Of a DNA stretch of 64,000 bases, positions 11,865-22,954 are shown piece after piece. A model generated the notes under the pieces. That model was not told the origin of the DNA. It saw only the letters and a program-made list of their open reading frames with translations, and searched no databases. The stretch comes from Anastatus disparis (Eukaryota; Arthropoda; Insecta; Hymenoptera; Eupelmidae), in the NCBI GenBank assembly GCA_017163975.1, contig JAFFSR010000351.1, positions 3,555,501 through 3,619,500 on the forward strand, read 5' to 3'. The translations under genes and the position numbers were made by a program. Each line of letters starts with the position of its first letter. The stretch's first letter is position 1.

Positions 11865-13031
11865 ATATTAAACTGTATTCAGAGCAAAATATTGCACAAC
11901 TCCTCGTCAAATCAATCGTCCTTTTTTATTAATAGCAAAGGGCTAACTGTCCACTTATGTGGTAAAATAGTATTTTTAGAATTGTGGAAACTCGTGCTAC
12001 CTTTATTACAAGATTGATTAAATTACAATGCGAATAGAATTTTTAAAGTTTTATTATCTAGGTGAATGAGATTTTCACAGCAAGAAAATTTTTACAGTTA
12101 AATTACTGTTGTGAATTACTATAATAAAACCATTAAAAATTGAACGTAAACGGTATGATTTAATGTAATTGATAAACATAAAAATCTTTTTGTATTGAAG
12201 AATTTTAGGAAAATATCGTTTTTGCTTGATATAACAATTATTTTGGTATAAATAAATATTAAATATTATTTCCTAGTATGTGTGCAGAAAACTGTTTTTT
12301 TTTTTAAATTAAATACTGTTTAAAAGTGTTATTTTACATTCAAATTGTAAAATTACAAGAAATAGAAAAAAATTATGCATCTATCACTGCGAAGCATTTA
12401 AATTTTGTAATGCCTACACGATAAAAGAAAATTGTACTAAAAAGATAAAAATTTAATTACTCGCGCAAAGAACATTTGATCTACCTGATGTATAAAAAAA
12501 ATAGTTTAAAGATTTCACATTATTTTCCTAAACTTTCAAACTTGCTATTTTCAATGATTATGAACAAGGAATCAAATATGCATTACCTTAATTTTACATT
12601 TTGAAGCTATGCTTCTTACGTGACGTTACGGCAGGGGTACTAAATGTATAAAAATCGACAGTCCCAAATGTCACCCAGCGTGAATGTACGAATATGGCAC
12701 AAGATGCCATTATTACTATCAACACACAAACACTTAAATTCTTTTTTCTCTTTCTTTCTTTCCATCTCTCCCATTCCGCTTAAGAATATACACAAGTGGA
12801 TATGTGCGTTGAATGTACTACAATTAATGCTTATAGTGTATATAGTCTTTCTCTCTCTCACTAACTAAATTCCCATGTGTCAATCATTTCCTATGTTTGG
12901 TTTTCTGGCGGTCTTACTGAATATATTATATATATACACAGTAAAATTTTGAGGAAAGTATCTATATATACTAGAACGTTATAGGTAAACACAAAGCGGG
13001 TACTGTTTCTCTTTTTCTAAATGTTTTCATG
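11865..13031. other. AT-rich DNA without recognisable gene
   Basis: Nothing coding seen. Around 12600-12660 the words gaagctatgcttct and ggggtactaaatgtataaa have diverged counterparts near 15750 and 32165, hinting at an old repeat now split by later insertions. The tract 12925-12980 (tatatacacagtaaaatttt..aggaaagta) has an inverted counterpart at 14770-14820. Confidence 0.4.
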
Positions 13032-13420
13032 TTAAGAAGGGGCCGAAGTATCTGTCTTTGTCTAATAGCGTTTTTCATCATTTATGTAAACACTATCCGG
13101 TATAACAAGAAAAAAATAGCAGCCCCCGCTAGATATTAGTATAATTAGTAAATTTTGTAATAACAACCAAATTTTTTACCGCATAGTTTTTGACTAATTA
13201 GAGACCTACTAGCAATCTAGAATATAACCTATCTTTTTTTGGTAGGTCTCTAATTATTCAAAAACTACGCAGTGAAAAAATTCGGTTGTTATTACAAAAT
13301 TTACTTATCATACTAATATCTAGCGGGGGCTGCTATTTTTTTCTTGTTATACCGGATAGTGTTTACATAAATGATGAAAAACGCTATTAGACAAAGACAG
13401 ATAGTTCGGCCCCTTCTTAA
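13032..13420. mobile_element. TTAA MITE, family A (389 bp palindrome)
   Basis: TTAA at 13032-13035 and 13417-13420. The terminus ttaagaaggggccgaa is inverted at the right (ttcggccccttcttaa). Arms are about 180 bp, with tagcagcccccgctagatatt at 13117 pairing with aatatctagcgggggctgcta at 13315, and a short central spacer near 13220. No ORF. TTAA duplication plus a full palindrome fits a piggyBac-mobilised MITE. Its right TTAA is also the left TTAA of the next element. Confidence 0.75.
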
Positions 13421-14725
13421 GGGCATGCATACGCTCTACTACACCGGCCGGTATAGCAGAGCGTAGGTCGAATTTCTAGAATCGAAGAATTATCTTTGTA
13501 AAAAAACTAATCATCAGAATAAATTTTCCTTTTACAGTTCACTTTATTGTGAGATAATAAAGAGCGGAAAATAGAAAAATCTCAGAAAAATAGTGAATTT
13601 TCCGAAAATAGAGATAATAGTATAGCAGAGCATAGGCCGAATTTATAGAATCGAAGAATTAACTTTGTAAAAAAACTAATCATCAGAATGAATTTTCCTT
13701 TTGTAGGTCACTCTATTTTGTGATAATAAAGGGCAGAAAATACAAAAACCTCAGGAATTCGGGAAAAAAATTATTTTCCTCAAAATAATATGAAAATAAT
13801 TATCATAATAGAAAGTTTAATGTTGTCAGATTGGCAACACCTGACTCTGACGCGATGGCGTTTTTCTTATGCTGTGGCGCGAACTTTGAAATTTGAAATA
13901 TATTGAATATTATCATTGAATATTATGTTTTATTTTTTTTTGGCATAAATAAAATATTTTTGTTGTATATGTGTGAGGTATAGTGAACAAAATAGGAAGG
14001 AAAAGACAATACAAACGTGTGCGTACGGGTATAAGACACGCACCCACATGAAGTCTTTGCTATTCTGTTGCTTTTTTTTACAGTAAGGCCCTTCTTACAG
14101 TAAACAATGTAACCTCTGTACAGGAAACAGTACAACAAAAATATTTTATTTACGTCAAAAAAAATAAAACATCATTGCTTTCATCACAGAACAATAAAGA
14201 ATGATTGAGTTATCATTTTCATAAAATGACAATATTCAATATATTTCAAATTTCGAAGTTCGCGTCACAGTGTAAGAAAAACGCCATCGCGTCAGAGTCA
14301 GGTGTTGCCAACCTGACAACATTAAACTTTCTATTATGATAATTATTTTCATATTATTTTGAGGAAAATAATTTTTTTTCCGAATTCCTGAGGTTTTTGT
14401 ATTTCCCGCCCTTTAGTATCACAAAATAGAGTGACCTACAAAAGGAAAATTCATTCTGATGATTAGTTTTTTTACAAAGTTAATTCTTCGATTCTAGAAA
14501 TTCGGCCTACGCTCTGCTATACTATTATCTCTATTTTCGGAAAATTCACTATTTTTCTGAGATTTTTCTATTTTCCGCTCTTTATTATCTCACAATAAAG
14601 TGAACTGTAAAAGGAAAATTCATTCTGATGATTAGTTTTTTTACAAAGTTAATTCTTCGATTCTAGAAATTCGGCCTACGCTCTGCTATATCGGCCGGTA
14701 TAGTAGAGCGTATGCATGCCCTTAA
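13417..14725. mobile_element. TTAA MITE, family B (1.3 kb palindrome)
   Basis: TTAA at 13417-13420 and 14722-14725; the terminus ttaagggcatgcatacgctc is inverted at the right. Arms of about 520-560 bp each contain the same internal duplication: a block with agcagagcgtagg..gaatttctagaatcgaagaatta occurs at about 13457 and 13623 on the left and twice on the right (about 14480 and 14650). The loop of about 200 bp (13940-14150) is unique; the 71-aa minus frame there is not convincing. It abuts element A through one shared TTAA. Confidence 0.75.
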
Positions 14726-14802
14726 CGAGGTTTTCCTATGCCCTCTCACTTGCACCTACTGATTTCGTATAAGTACTTTCCTCGTAATCTTACTGTATAT
14801 AT

Positions 14803-14818
14803 ATATATATATATATAT
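14803..14818. repeat. (TA)n microsatellite
   Basis: Short run of TA dinucleotides immediately downstream of the family-B element. Confidence 0.7.
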
Positions 14819-14984
14819 TACTTGCTCAGTTAAAAAAATATAATTCTAATTAAAAAAATATTTATTGTCCCTAGTCTTCTTACATATCTTTATTTCTTAA
14901 ATAGTTATAAGTAATTGAAGAAAGTTAAAAAATTCCACGAATTTAAAAACTATTTAATACGGTGAAAAAATAGAAAAAAATGAC

Positions 14985-15376
14985 TTAACGGCAGGCCGGA
15001 GTAGATCCTGATACCGACCGAGTAACAATTGAGTTGTTTGTTATTTACTCAAGTATCAATCGGTGTATCTTCAAATTAAAGGTTGAGCGCAATAGATATT
15101 ATTATTATGAAGATCTATGCACAAGAAAAAAAATTCTACCGCTTTGTTTTTGAGAAAAGTAAGGAACACCGAATTAAAAGTTTATGTTTATAATATTTTT
15201 GCGTTCCTTACTTTTCTCAAAAACAAATCGGTAGATTTTTTTCTTCTTGTGCATAAATATTTGTAATAATAATATCTATTGCGCTTAACCTTCAATTTGC
15301 AGATACGCCGATTAATATTTGAGTAAATAACAAAAATTTCAATTAGACAAGGACAGCGAATCCGGCCTGCTCTTAA
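14985..15376. mobile_element. TTAA MITE, family F, copy 1
   Basis: TTAA at 14985-14988 and 15373-15376; the inner terminus is a g-caggccgga word inverted at the right (tccggcctgc). Arms of about 175 bp meet near 15180. Recognisable inner words are accgctttgtttttgagaaa and gcgcaatagatattatt with complements on the right arm. Two further copies are in the window (20923-21307 and 26164-30199). Confidence 0.8.
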
Positions 15377-16660
15377 GAAAATTTTACATCACAAAACAAA
15401 ATTGATATTTTATCTTTACTTTAATTTCTTTTTTAATTTTTTATTCTGTTTCTATTTAAAAAATTATTTTTTACGAAAATTTTCCGGAAATTTTGATACT
15501 GTACATTTCTGTAAATTTTATTTAAGAAACTATAAAGTTTTACTGCTTCGTTTTTTTATATCAATGAACCTTTATAAGCTACGCATGAACATTTCTTTCT
15601 TAATTTTTTGATAATTGTTATTAATAAACTATATTATTAATATATTTTTAAATACATAATACATTGAATGAAAAATAACAAGTTTTCATTAAAAAATTAA
15701 TTATAATTTTTGCCAATGGCACACTTCCTAGTTTCTATACATATACTGGAAGCATAGCTTCTGTCGGCCAGTCCCCACGACTGCCACTGCTGTTTTTTTT
15801 ATTTGCAAAATATTTTGGATATAGTTTCATATCAGTTATCAATATGATAAGAGCTTCCGAATTCTTTAACGTATCTGTCACTGAACATGTATTTATTTTA
15901 AATGAAAGTTTTGAGTGGTAGATAACGTTTATTTAAGTAAATACATGAAATATTGTTCATTAGCTAAATAATTGACTTCACAAAATGAATTTAAGTTGTT
16001 TATAATAATTAAACCAAGATTCTGTGTTTTTTCCATTTATTTGCTGAGAAGCTCATAAGTTTTTTATCATACATAAATTTCAAACCACACATCAACGAGT
16101 ATCAAATATATATTTTTTTCATGACTTGCAAACCACTTACAGTATAACATTTTATAATTTACATTCTTTTATTATTTTTTCTATCTTTTTAGTAACTTTT
16201 TTCTGAAAGCATTTTGCATACGACACACTGCAGGAGTCAACATACAGTTAACTCTTTATGATACATACTTAATGATTACTTACACGAAAAGTTACATAAT
16301 AACAGATATGATTTGCGATCGCAAATTGTTATTAATCACGTAGAAACTAATTCAAACAGATTTTTACTCTTTTTTTCAATTACTTTTAGCTGATCTGTGA
16401 AGATGTATTCAAAGAATAGGTTGAAAATTATTAATTTAAAATAAATTTTTACATATTTATTGTTTTTGTTTCAATCCTCTTCTAGAATACTTTTTTAATT
16501 GAATATGACGCTTGCGAAAGAAATTAACGAAAAATTATAAATTGTATACATTTACATCAATAAGTAGATAAATGTTGATTTTTAATTATAAATAATTAAT
16601 TACGTTAGTTATAATTATTATGTTATTAATTATAATAATTAATTATTAATAATTAATTAT
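15377..16660. other. AT-rich DNA without recognisable gene
   Basis: Mostly A/T tracts; the 69-aa frame at 15402 is Phe/Leu-rich and low-complexity. The stretch 15745-15800 (agcttctgtcggccagtc) recurs in the same orientation at 32640-32690. No RNA gene or exon is apparent. Confidence 0.4.
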
Positions 16661-17303
16661 TATTTTAATTATGACTTTTTAACAAATCTATTTTACATTT
16701 ATAATTATTATAGAAAAAAAATTCGTTTACAATTTTATATACATAATAACTATATCTCGTATGGATGTAACATACATGTTATGTATATGCAAAAATTGAA
16801 ATTGCACTCCTATGTTGTATGTTTGAGAAGTTAAATGTTAAAAAACAAAGTTTGGCACTGATGTAGATATAAATATAATAAATCAAAATACAACATACAA
16901 ATTAACTTTAGTTTTAGTAATAGTATATGCTTTGTTAATAGCATGAATATTATATTTATTAAAACTTAAATAAGTTACTGAAATCCTACTAGTATAAATT
17001 TATTTTTTTTTTAAATTAAATTTAAAAAATTCTAATTGTATTAAAATTTTAATTAGTAAAGGATATTAATTTTTGAAACATATATGTACATTAAAAATTA
17101 TAGAAATCTGTAAGTTTTGAGGTAAAAGCAATAGTAGTACTTCTGGAATTCAAAACGAAAGAACAAAAGCCATAGCATCCTTTTAACTTAGAAACGAACA
17201 TGATTTTTTAATATTCCCATAAATGTATTAGATGTTTAGCTGAAAATCATAAAATATTTTAAAAAGTATTCTGAAGAAAACATACCAATTTCAGTTCATT
17301 ACC

Positions 17304-17660
17304 TTAAGGGAAGACAGAAGTAAAACTGCGTTTTTTAACAAAAAAATGACGTTTATTATTTTTCATTTTTTATCTATAACACGTACAACATAATCCATGC
17401 GTAATGTTGTTCAAAATCATCTGAAAAATCTATAAAAAAATTTTCAGCCTGAAATATTAAAAATTGTGAGACTAGTTCCATTTTAACTGCTGCTTGGTTT
17501 ACTGGTAAATGAGGCAGCAGCTAAAATGGAACTAGTCCACAGTTTTTAATATTTCAGGCTGAAAATTTTTTTATAGATTTTTCAGATGATTTTGAACAAC
17601 ATTACGCATAGATTACGTTGTAGGTGCTATGGGTTAAAAATTAAAAATTAAAAATGTCAT
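17304..17660. mobile_element. TTAA MITE, family D, copy 1 (right tip lost)
   Basis: Left TTAA at 17304-17307, then gggaagacagaagtaaaactgcg. Arms meet at about 17505 around the inverted tccattttaactgctgc word, and the right arm runs back as far as aaaaatgtcatttta but lacks the terminal complement. It is inserted in the right arm of the long inverted repeat. In the unoccupied left arm the matching region has TTAA at 3624-3627 and another at 3585-3588; the missing tip here goes together with loss of about 36 bp of flank between those two sites. Confidence 0.7.
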
Positions 17661-18164
17661 TTTAGTTAAAATTTAGAGATTAAAAGTGAAAGAACAAGAT
17701 ATTTTAGACTTTATAACAGTGTGATGAAGTAAAATTTAAAAAGGCATATTTTATTATTTAGGATCATAATAAAAAGAGAAATTTTATTCTATTTATATCC
17801 TCAAGTATTTTGAATGTTTTATTTCCCGTACTTGAGTCACACTGACAAAACGTAAATTAAGTTAACGAGAAATGAATAGATTTTAATATAATAATATACC
17901 TGCTCCAATGAATCTATAATCTGGACTTTTGTTTTTCTTTTTCTCAGGAAAATCAAGAATCAATTGAATCTGAAGTATCTTTTAGATTTGCAGATGATAG
18001 TATTAAAAATATAATGAATAAATTTTCCAATGTTTGAAATTCCAATTTTATACAATAAAACTCTTCTTTTTTACATCAGTGCACATCTTAATGTTTGTCG
18101 AAATTCAATAATTTTTCCTATCATGAAGAGAATTATTTTGAACTTTGGTATTAACTTATATTTC

Positions 18165-18166
<2 letters not shown>

Positions 18167-18214
<48 letters not shown>
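18167..18214. repeat. (TA)n microsatellite
   Basis: About 23 uninterrupted TA units within the right arm of the long inverted repeat; the left arm has only a short tata tract at the matching place (about 3060), so this is a local expansion. Confidence 0.85.
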
Positions 18215-18218
<4 letters not shown>

Positions 18219-18502
18219 TTTATTTTATTTAAATATTTCTAAAACCATCTCAAATTTATTTTAATTTTTTTTACACTCAACATATTAACTTTATATGATT
18301 GTTGATTATTTTTCATCTTACCGTTTATTTACATTTGACTACACGTGCGAATTTACAGGTTGATTCGCAATTTATTTCTAGTTTTCGATCTAGTTATTCC
18401 ATGTCATCGACTTGTTGAGCTGGTACACTCTGAACTTAGCATAATGGTACAGAAAAAATAATCGAACCCCAACGCTGTTCAAAATTTTCAAATCAAATAA
18501 AT

Positions 18503-18712
18503 GTAGATGGCGTTGCGGCTAAGGCGCGGGACTCGTATTCTCGTTGGTGCGAGATTGATTCTCCGTCTGGTCGCTTTATCACTGACTGCTGTGGGTTGAC
18601 ATCACGTTAAACAATATGTCAGTTGTATTGTCTTATATGTATATGTGTAACAATCCAGGTATTTATGGGGCTTGCCCCGTTGAGAATAATTAAAAAAAAA
18701 TGATCGAATAGA
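18503..18712 (+). mobile_element. tRNA-derived SINE-like element
   Basis: The head gatggcgttgcggctaaggc resembles a tRNA 5' half with an A-box-like word, followed about 30 bases later by gagattgattctcc, a degenerate B box. A tRNA-unrelated body follows, ending in gagaataattaaaaaaaaa, an A-rich tail. It begins within about 15 bases of the outer edge of the long inverted repeat. A pseudogenised tRNA is the alternative, but the body and tail favour a SINE. Confidence 0.5.
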
Positions 18713-19872
18713 AAAAAATATTGATACGTATAAAATGGTAATCAGTCATTAGCTTTTTTTGTAAAGATTAAAATGAGATATTTTTTAAATTTGGTTGACC
18801 ACTAAAAAAAGCTTTATTTATGATTAGCTATAAGAAATCATATGAAAATTTAATAATTTTTCGAATGACTTTTTTTAATCAACTTTAACTAGGGAAATAT
18901 TGACCGTTGAAGTCTATAATTTTTGCTTTCTTCGTGTTTTCGCACCCAAAGTTATCCAAAAAAGAAAGACTCATACTTATTTTCAAGTGTTAATGATTAC
19001 GAAAAATCAATTGACAAAAAACAAAACAAAAATTACAAAAATTTGTAGTTTCAAGAACTATTTAAGGGCCTTGCCTACGATACGCCTCTTAGTCAATAAT
19101 TTTCCTTCAAAGGCTATTTTTTAAGTTTTAAAATGCCGTTCGTTGTATTTTAAAATCTTTACCTGTTCTCAAGATATTTAATTTTTGCACAAATGCTTTG
19201 CTAATGACACACTATTTCTCTTTATACCACGAAGATTAACATTTTTCTCTGTTAGACCATAAAGATTAACATTTTTTTAAAATTGAAAGAAAAGTGTTTT
19301 TCGCGGAGTATCGGGAAAAAATGTTAGTTCTCTAGGAGAATTAGAGAAAAAAAATCTTTGCAGAAAATCAAAGAAAAATATTAGTAGTGAGAAATGGAAA
19401 AAAGTGTTCTTTTTCGCGTAATACGCAAAACTGGTGTTTTTTTCGTGAGGGCCGCCGATTAAATATTGCTAAATTCATTAATACTATAAAAAATTATTGG
19501 TTGAAATAACTTTAAAAGTATGTAATTTTAAATTCACTTGTTTTCTTATCATTACTTTTATTAGTTTTTATTACTTGAAATAAGAAAGGTATTCAATGTA
19601 GTATCACTTTACATAATGACTTAAAAATTATTAGCTTACTCATATAAAAAATGAAATATACTTAGCTAAAGTTAATCTTAAATAAAACATGTTAATAAAT
19701 CAAAAATAATAAATGAATAAAATAACGTGAAAAACGTATATTTTTAACAAAAATAAAAAACACAATTTTTAAATACATACAAATTTTATATTACATATTG
19801 AGCTTATTAATTAATAAACAATACTGTTCTATAGTGATAAATAATTTAAAAAAAAACATTATATTTTCATAG
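18713..19872. other. Presumed intron of the forked/espin-like gene
   Basis: AT-rich, no ORF worth calling, no recognisable repeat ends. By position it lies upstream of the exon at 19873, so it should be intronic. Confidence 0.4.
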
Positions 19873-20195
19873 GAGATGCACATTTTGTCTTTGATTCGGA
19901 AAAATCAAATGTACACAACAAACTACTCAAACAGATTCAAGAAGGTGTTAAATTAAAAAGTGTAAAAACAAATGACAGATCAAAGCCAATCTTGGAAGGT
20001 TTAAGAAAATTTAGAAGACAACTGACGATAGAAGAACAAATACAAAAAGCAGAACAAGCTCCTATTGATGAAGTTATACCAGATGAAATGGATGATATTG
20101 ATGCTGTCCGCGATGATCTCCAAAGTACAAAACAAATGTTAGCATTAGAACTCAGAAATAAAGAAGCCTTAGAAAGAGAAAATAAAAGGCTCCAG
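19873..20195 (+). CDS. Internal exon of a forked/espin-like actin-binding protein
   Basis: The acceptor ag at 19871-19872 is followed by 2 bases that complete a codon begun in the previous exon and 107 uninterrupted codons up to the donor gtaata at 20196. Unlike the rest of the window the sequence has ordinary codon use and balanced composition. Residues about 17-30 (LLKQIQEGVKLKSV) are a WH2 motif, which binds monomeric actin. They are followed by a basic stretch (LEGLRKFRRQLTIEEQ), an acidic segment (IDEVIPDEMDDID) and a coiled coil (residues about 75-107, ending ENKRLQ). From memory this arrangement matches the C-terminal region of insect forked, the espin relative that bundles actin in bristles. 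It is the only well supported host exon. The flanking introns contain most of the mobile elements in the window. Earlier exons must lie left of the window or be unrecognised. Confidence 0.75.
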
Positions 20196-20298
20196 GTAAT
20201 AATTGTAACGAATTTAAAAATTTAAGATATTCAACATCTCTTATTATCCACAAAAGGAGAGTAATGATAAATCAGTAACCAAACTAATTATTCTATAG
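20196..20298 (+). other. Predicted short intron (103 bp)
   Basis: Begins gtaataattg and ends ttattctatag. The length is typical for insect introns. It contains in-frame stops, so the exon at 19873 cannot simply read through. Confidence 0.4.
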
Positions 20299-20415
20299 GT
20301 TAATTCCATTTCAAATCGAAGAGCATCAAAAAAACTTAAATCATCAATCACTGCGCATTTAAAAGTATTTTATTTATGCTTAAGGGGAATCCCAATACCA
20401 ACTTCTATATTCTAA
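20299..20415 (+). CDS. Candidate terminal exon of the forked/espin-like gene
   Basis: The upstream exon ends in phase 0 (codon CAG then gt). After the acceptor at 20297-20298 the same phase stays open for 38 codons (starts VNSISNRRASKKLK, ends PIPTSIF) and stops at TAA 20413-20415. The start is basic and plausible for a continuing coiled coil, but the last half looks non-conserved. It may be a short-isoform end, or the true next exon may lie beyond the window, making this a chance match. Confidence 0.3.
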   Translation, partial: VNSISNRRASKKLKSSITAHLKVFYLCLRGIPIPTSIF

Positions 20416-20702
20416 TTATGCTTTTGTACTAAGTAATTAGTAAAATTATTCAGAATTTTTATACGAATTAGAAATATAAACAAGCTTTACGTTTTTGCCT
20501 TTTGCCAAGATTTATAAAAATCGATCTAATCATGCATTCCATGAGTGAGGTTAGATCCTGTCATAATAATTCATCATAATTCAATATAAAATCAGATATT
20601 TTTGACTAAATATCGTAGTAGAGACATATTTTTAATTTTTCATTATAATAGTGAAAGGCAATACTAAAGAAAAATAAAGACTGAAACTATAATAAGATTG
20701 CA

Positions 20703-20926
20703 TTAAGGTGATGTAATTCGGTATATGATTTAAACATAGTTACCGACAAATTTTTATTCTTTATTCTCAAATTTTTATTCTTTATTCAAAAATTTTTCAA
20801 ATATCTCGATATTATGCTCTTTATTAGTTAAAATGGAAGGCTGTAATATAGAGATGTTTTAAATATTTTTGGATTTAAAATAAAAATTTTAAAAAACTAT
20901 AATGTCGGTATTTTACTTTTCCTTAA
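20703..20926. mobile_element. TTAA MITE, family E, copy 1
   Basis: TTAA at 20703-20706 and 20923-20926. The left inner end is ggtgatgtaattcggtat..agttaccgaca; the right is atgtcggtattttacttttcc, its approximate complement. A second copy starts at 26000. The right TTAA is shared with the next element (family F, copy 2). Confidence 0.65.
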
Positions 20927-21307
20927 GACCAGGCTGGAGTAGAATCTGATACCGACTGAGTAACAATTGAGTTTTTTGTTATTTACTCAAGTATTAATCG
21001 GTGTATCTTCGAAGTAAAGGTTAAGCGCTATAGATATTATTATTATGAACATCTATGCACAAAAAAAAATTCTACCGCTTTGTTTTTGAGAAAAGTAAGG
21101 AACGCCGAAGTAAATGTTTATGTTTATAATATTCTCGCGTTCTTTACTTTTCTCAAAAGCAAAGCGGTAGATTTTTTTTCTTGTGCATATACATTTGTAA
21201 TCATAATATCTATTGCGCTTAACCTTCATCTTGCAAATACACCGATTGATACTTGAGTAAATAACAAAAATCTGAATTAGACAGACAGCAAATCCGGCCT
21301 ATTCTTA
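20923..21307. mobile_element. TTAA MITE, family F, copy 2
   Basis: TTAA at 20923-20926 and 21304-21307. It is a 385-bp palindrome with the same arms as the copy at 14985 (ctaccgctttgtttttgaga on the left, the complement on the right near 21150). Divergence between arms and from copy 1 is modest. Confidence 0.8.
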
Positions 21308-22954
21308 AGACTGAACACTCTGCCTTGCTAATAGTGCTATGTATTTTTCATTTTTATTATTTACATCTTAATATTTTCTTTTAGTACCCCAATACAGTCT
21401 TTGCAATAATAGAAATTTGTGTCTACTAAGATTTTTGATCATTAAAATCTTTATTTTTATTAAATTATAATAAAATGATTAATGAAAATGTAAATGAGAT
21501 AGAATTCTATGCCGATATAAGGGTTCCCCTTAAAATAAAATAACACGAATTTTCTGTTTGGCTTTTATGTCAAATTGCATAAAATATGTAAATTTAAAAA
21601 CTGCATTCTTTACGTAAAATTTTAAATTTTAATTTTAATGGATAATCTCAAATTAATTCGTCAGTTTTTACAATGTTTGGTAAACCTAATACTTTTATTT
21701 AGCTTTGCTTTCGCTTTGATCTTGCTCAAGAAAATTAAGATTAAATTATATATTTGATTTCTCGAATATGAAAAACACATATTTGGTATGAATACATTTT
21801 TTAAAATTAAATTTCTTTTATCAAAAGTATAGGAAGCCATATAAAGAGTCCACAGAAAAAAGAGGATTGTTGAAATTTTTTAGTTCTTAGAAAATACAAG
21901 TTTATATTATCTTTTGTTGTAAAAATACCAACAAACATCGAGAAAAAAATACAAACAAATTCAATAATTCTGTGTGCAAAAAGGGAGAATATAAAAAAAG
22001 TTCGAATCAAAAAATTAAGGATGTCAATAATAAATAATATGTATTATTACTTGCAACTGCCGTGAACATAATCTTTTCTAATAAGACATAACTTTTATAC
22101 TACATAACATTTTAAACCAATAAAATTAGTTATTATTAAATATTGTTATGATATCCCTCCTTTTTGCATTCTATATATTTTTTTAAAAGTTCTAAAAAAA
22201 TAAAAAAAGGGCATGTTTTAAACATAAAAAGATAATTTAAACTTATCTACGAATCTAAAAATACACTAAACAGTATTTAATTCATTTTTCCCATGGACCC
22301 ATTATATTTTAAAATGTACACATTACATCCTATATTTTTTATACAAAACAAGCAAAAAATTCACAAAGATAATTGGTAAAAAATGCTTTTATATACTTTC
22401 GTGAATCTTGGCCGTTCTATATGTAATCTCTGATTTCGGTTTGCTGATAATTTATTTATATGTACATGTGAAAATGAACATGCATGTGTATATGTTTGTA
22501 CACTGTAAAAAATTGTGTGTAATTCGTCAAAAAATTTTTTTATACAAAAATTTTCGTATTAAAATTTTACACATATGTTTGTAAAATTAAGGTGGCTCAA
22601 ATGAGTTTCTCTAAATTGATTTAACTCTCTAAAATTTTCATAAGAATATTCTTCAAACTTTAATCTTTCGATGTATATTTTGAAAAGTGAGAGTTAACAA
22701 ACTATTTTTTGAGAAAAAGTTATTATAAAAATTATAATAAATCTACGTGCTCTTATGTGACTAAATTGTAAATCCGATTCAACCCTATTATAAAAAAGTA
22801 GAACGCTCAAATAAATTAGATACATATAGCTCATTTTATGGAAATAATATTTGTTAAAGAAAATGAGGAATTGACGAACAAATAAAAGAGAAAAAAATTC
22901 TGAAAAAATGTGAAGTAGAATTTGCAACACATAATGGCAGCGTCACATACAGAT
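21308..22954. other. AT-rich presumed intronic or intergenic DNA
   Basis: No gene seen; the minus frames at 21807 and 22694 are Phe/Ile-rich by-products of A/T tracts. At 22501 a terminus cactgtaaaaaattgtg occurs, with an inverted counterpart at 31950-31967. This could mark the outer ends of a 9.5-kb element or be two unrelated ends of a common family. Confidence 0.35.

Larger units (their letters stand above)
2790..18490. repeat. Long inverted repeat enclosing about 11 kb
   Basis: Left arm 2790-4085 plus 5435-5700 pairs with the right arm 16660-18490. Landmarks are gtcgatgg..aact.gatcgaaaact at 2865 against its complement near 18390; agctaaacatctaatatatt (3694) against 17220; gatgctatgg (3753) against 17170; gttacatccgtgcaagatata (5592) against 16760. 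The left arm is interrupted by 4282-5423 and the right arm by a TTAA element (17304-17660). No transposase, polymerase or integrase of a large DNA transposon is visible between the arms. It could be an inverted segmental duplication or two copies of one element inserted in opposite orientation. Confidence 0.7.

Noticed and set aside
2790..18490. Interpretation as a Maverick/Polinton (about 15.7 kb, long terminal repeats)
   Set aside because: No polymerase B, retrovirus-type integrase, packaging ATPase or capsid frame is present between the arms.
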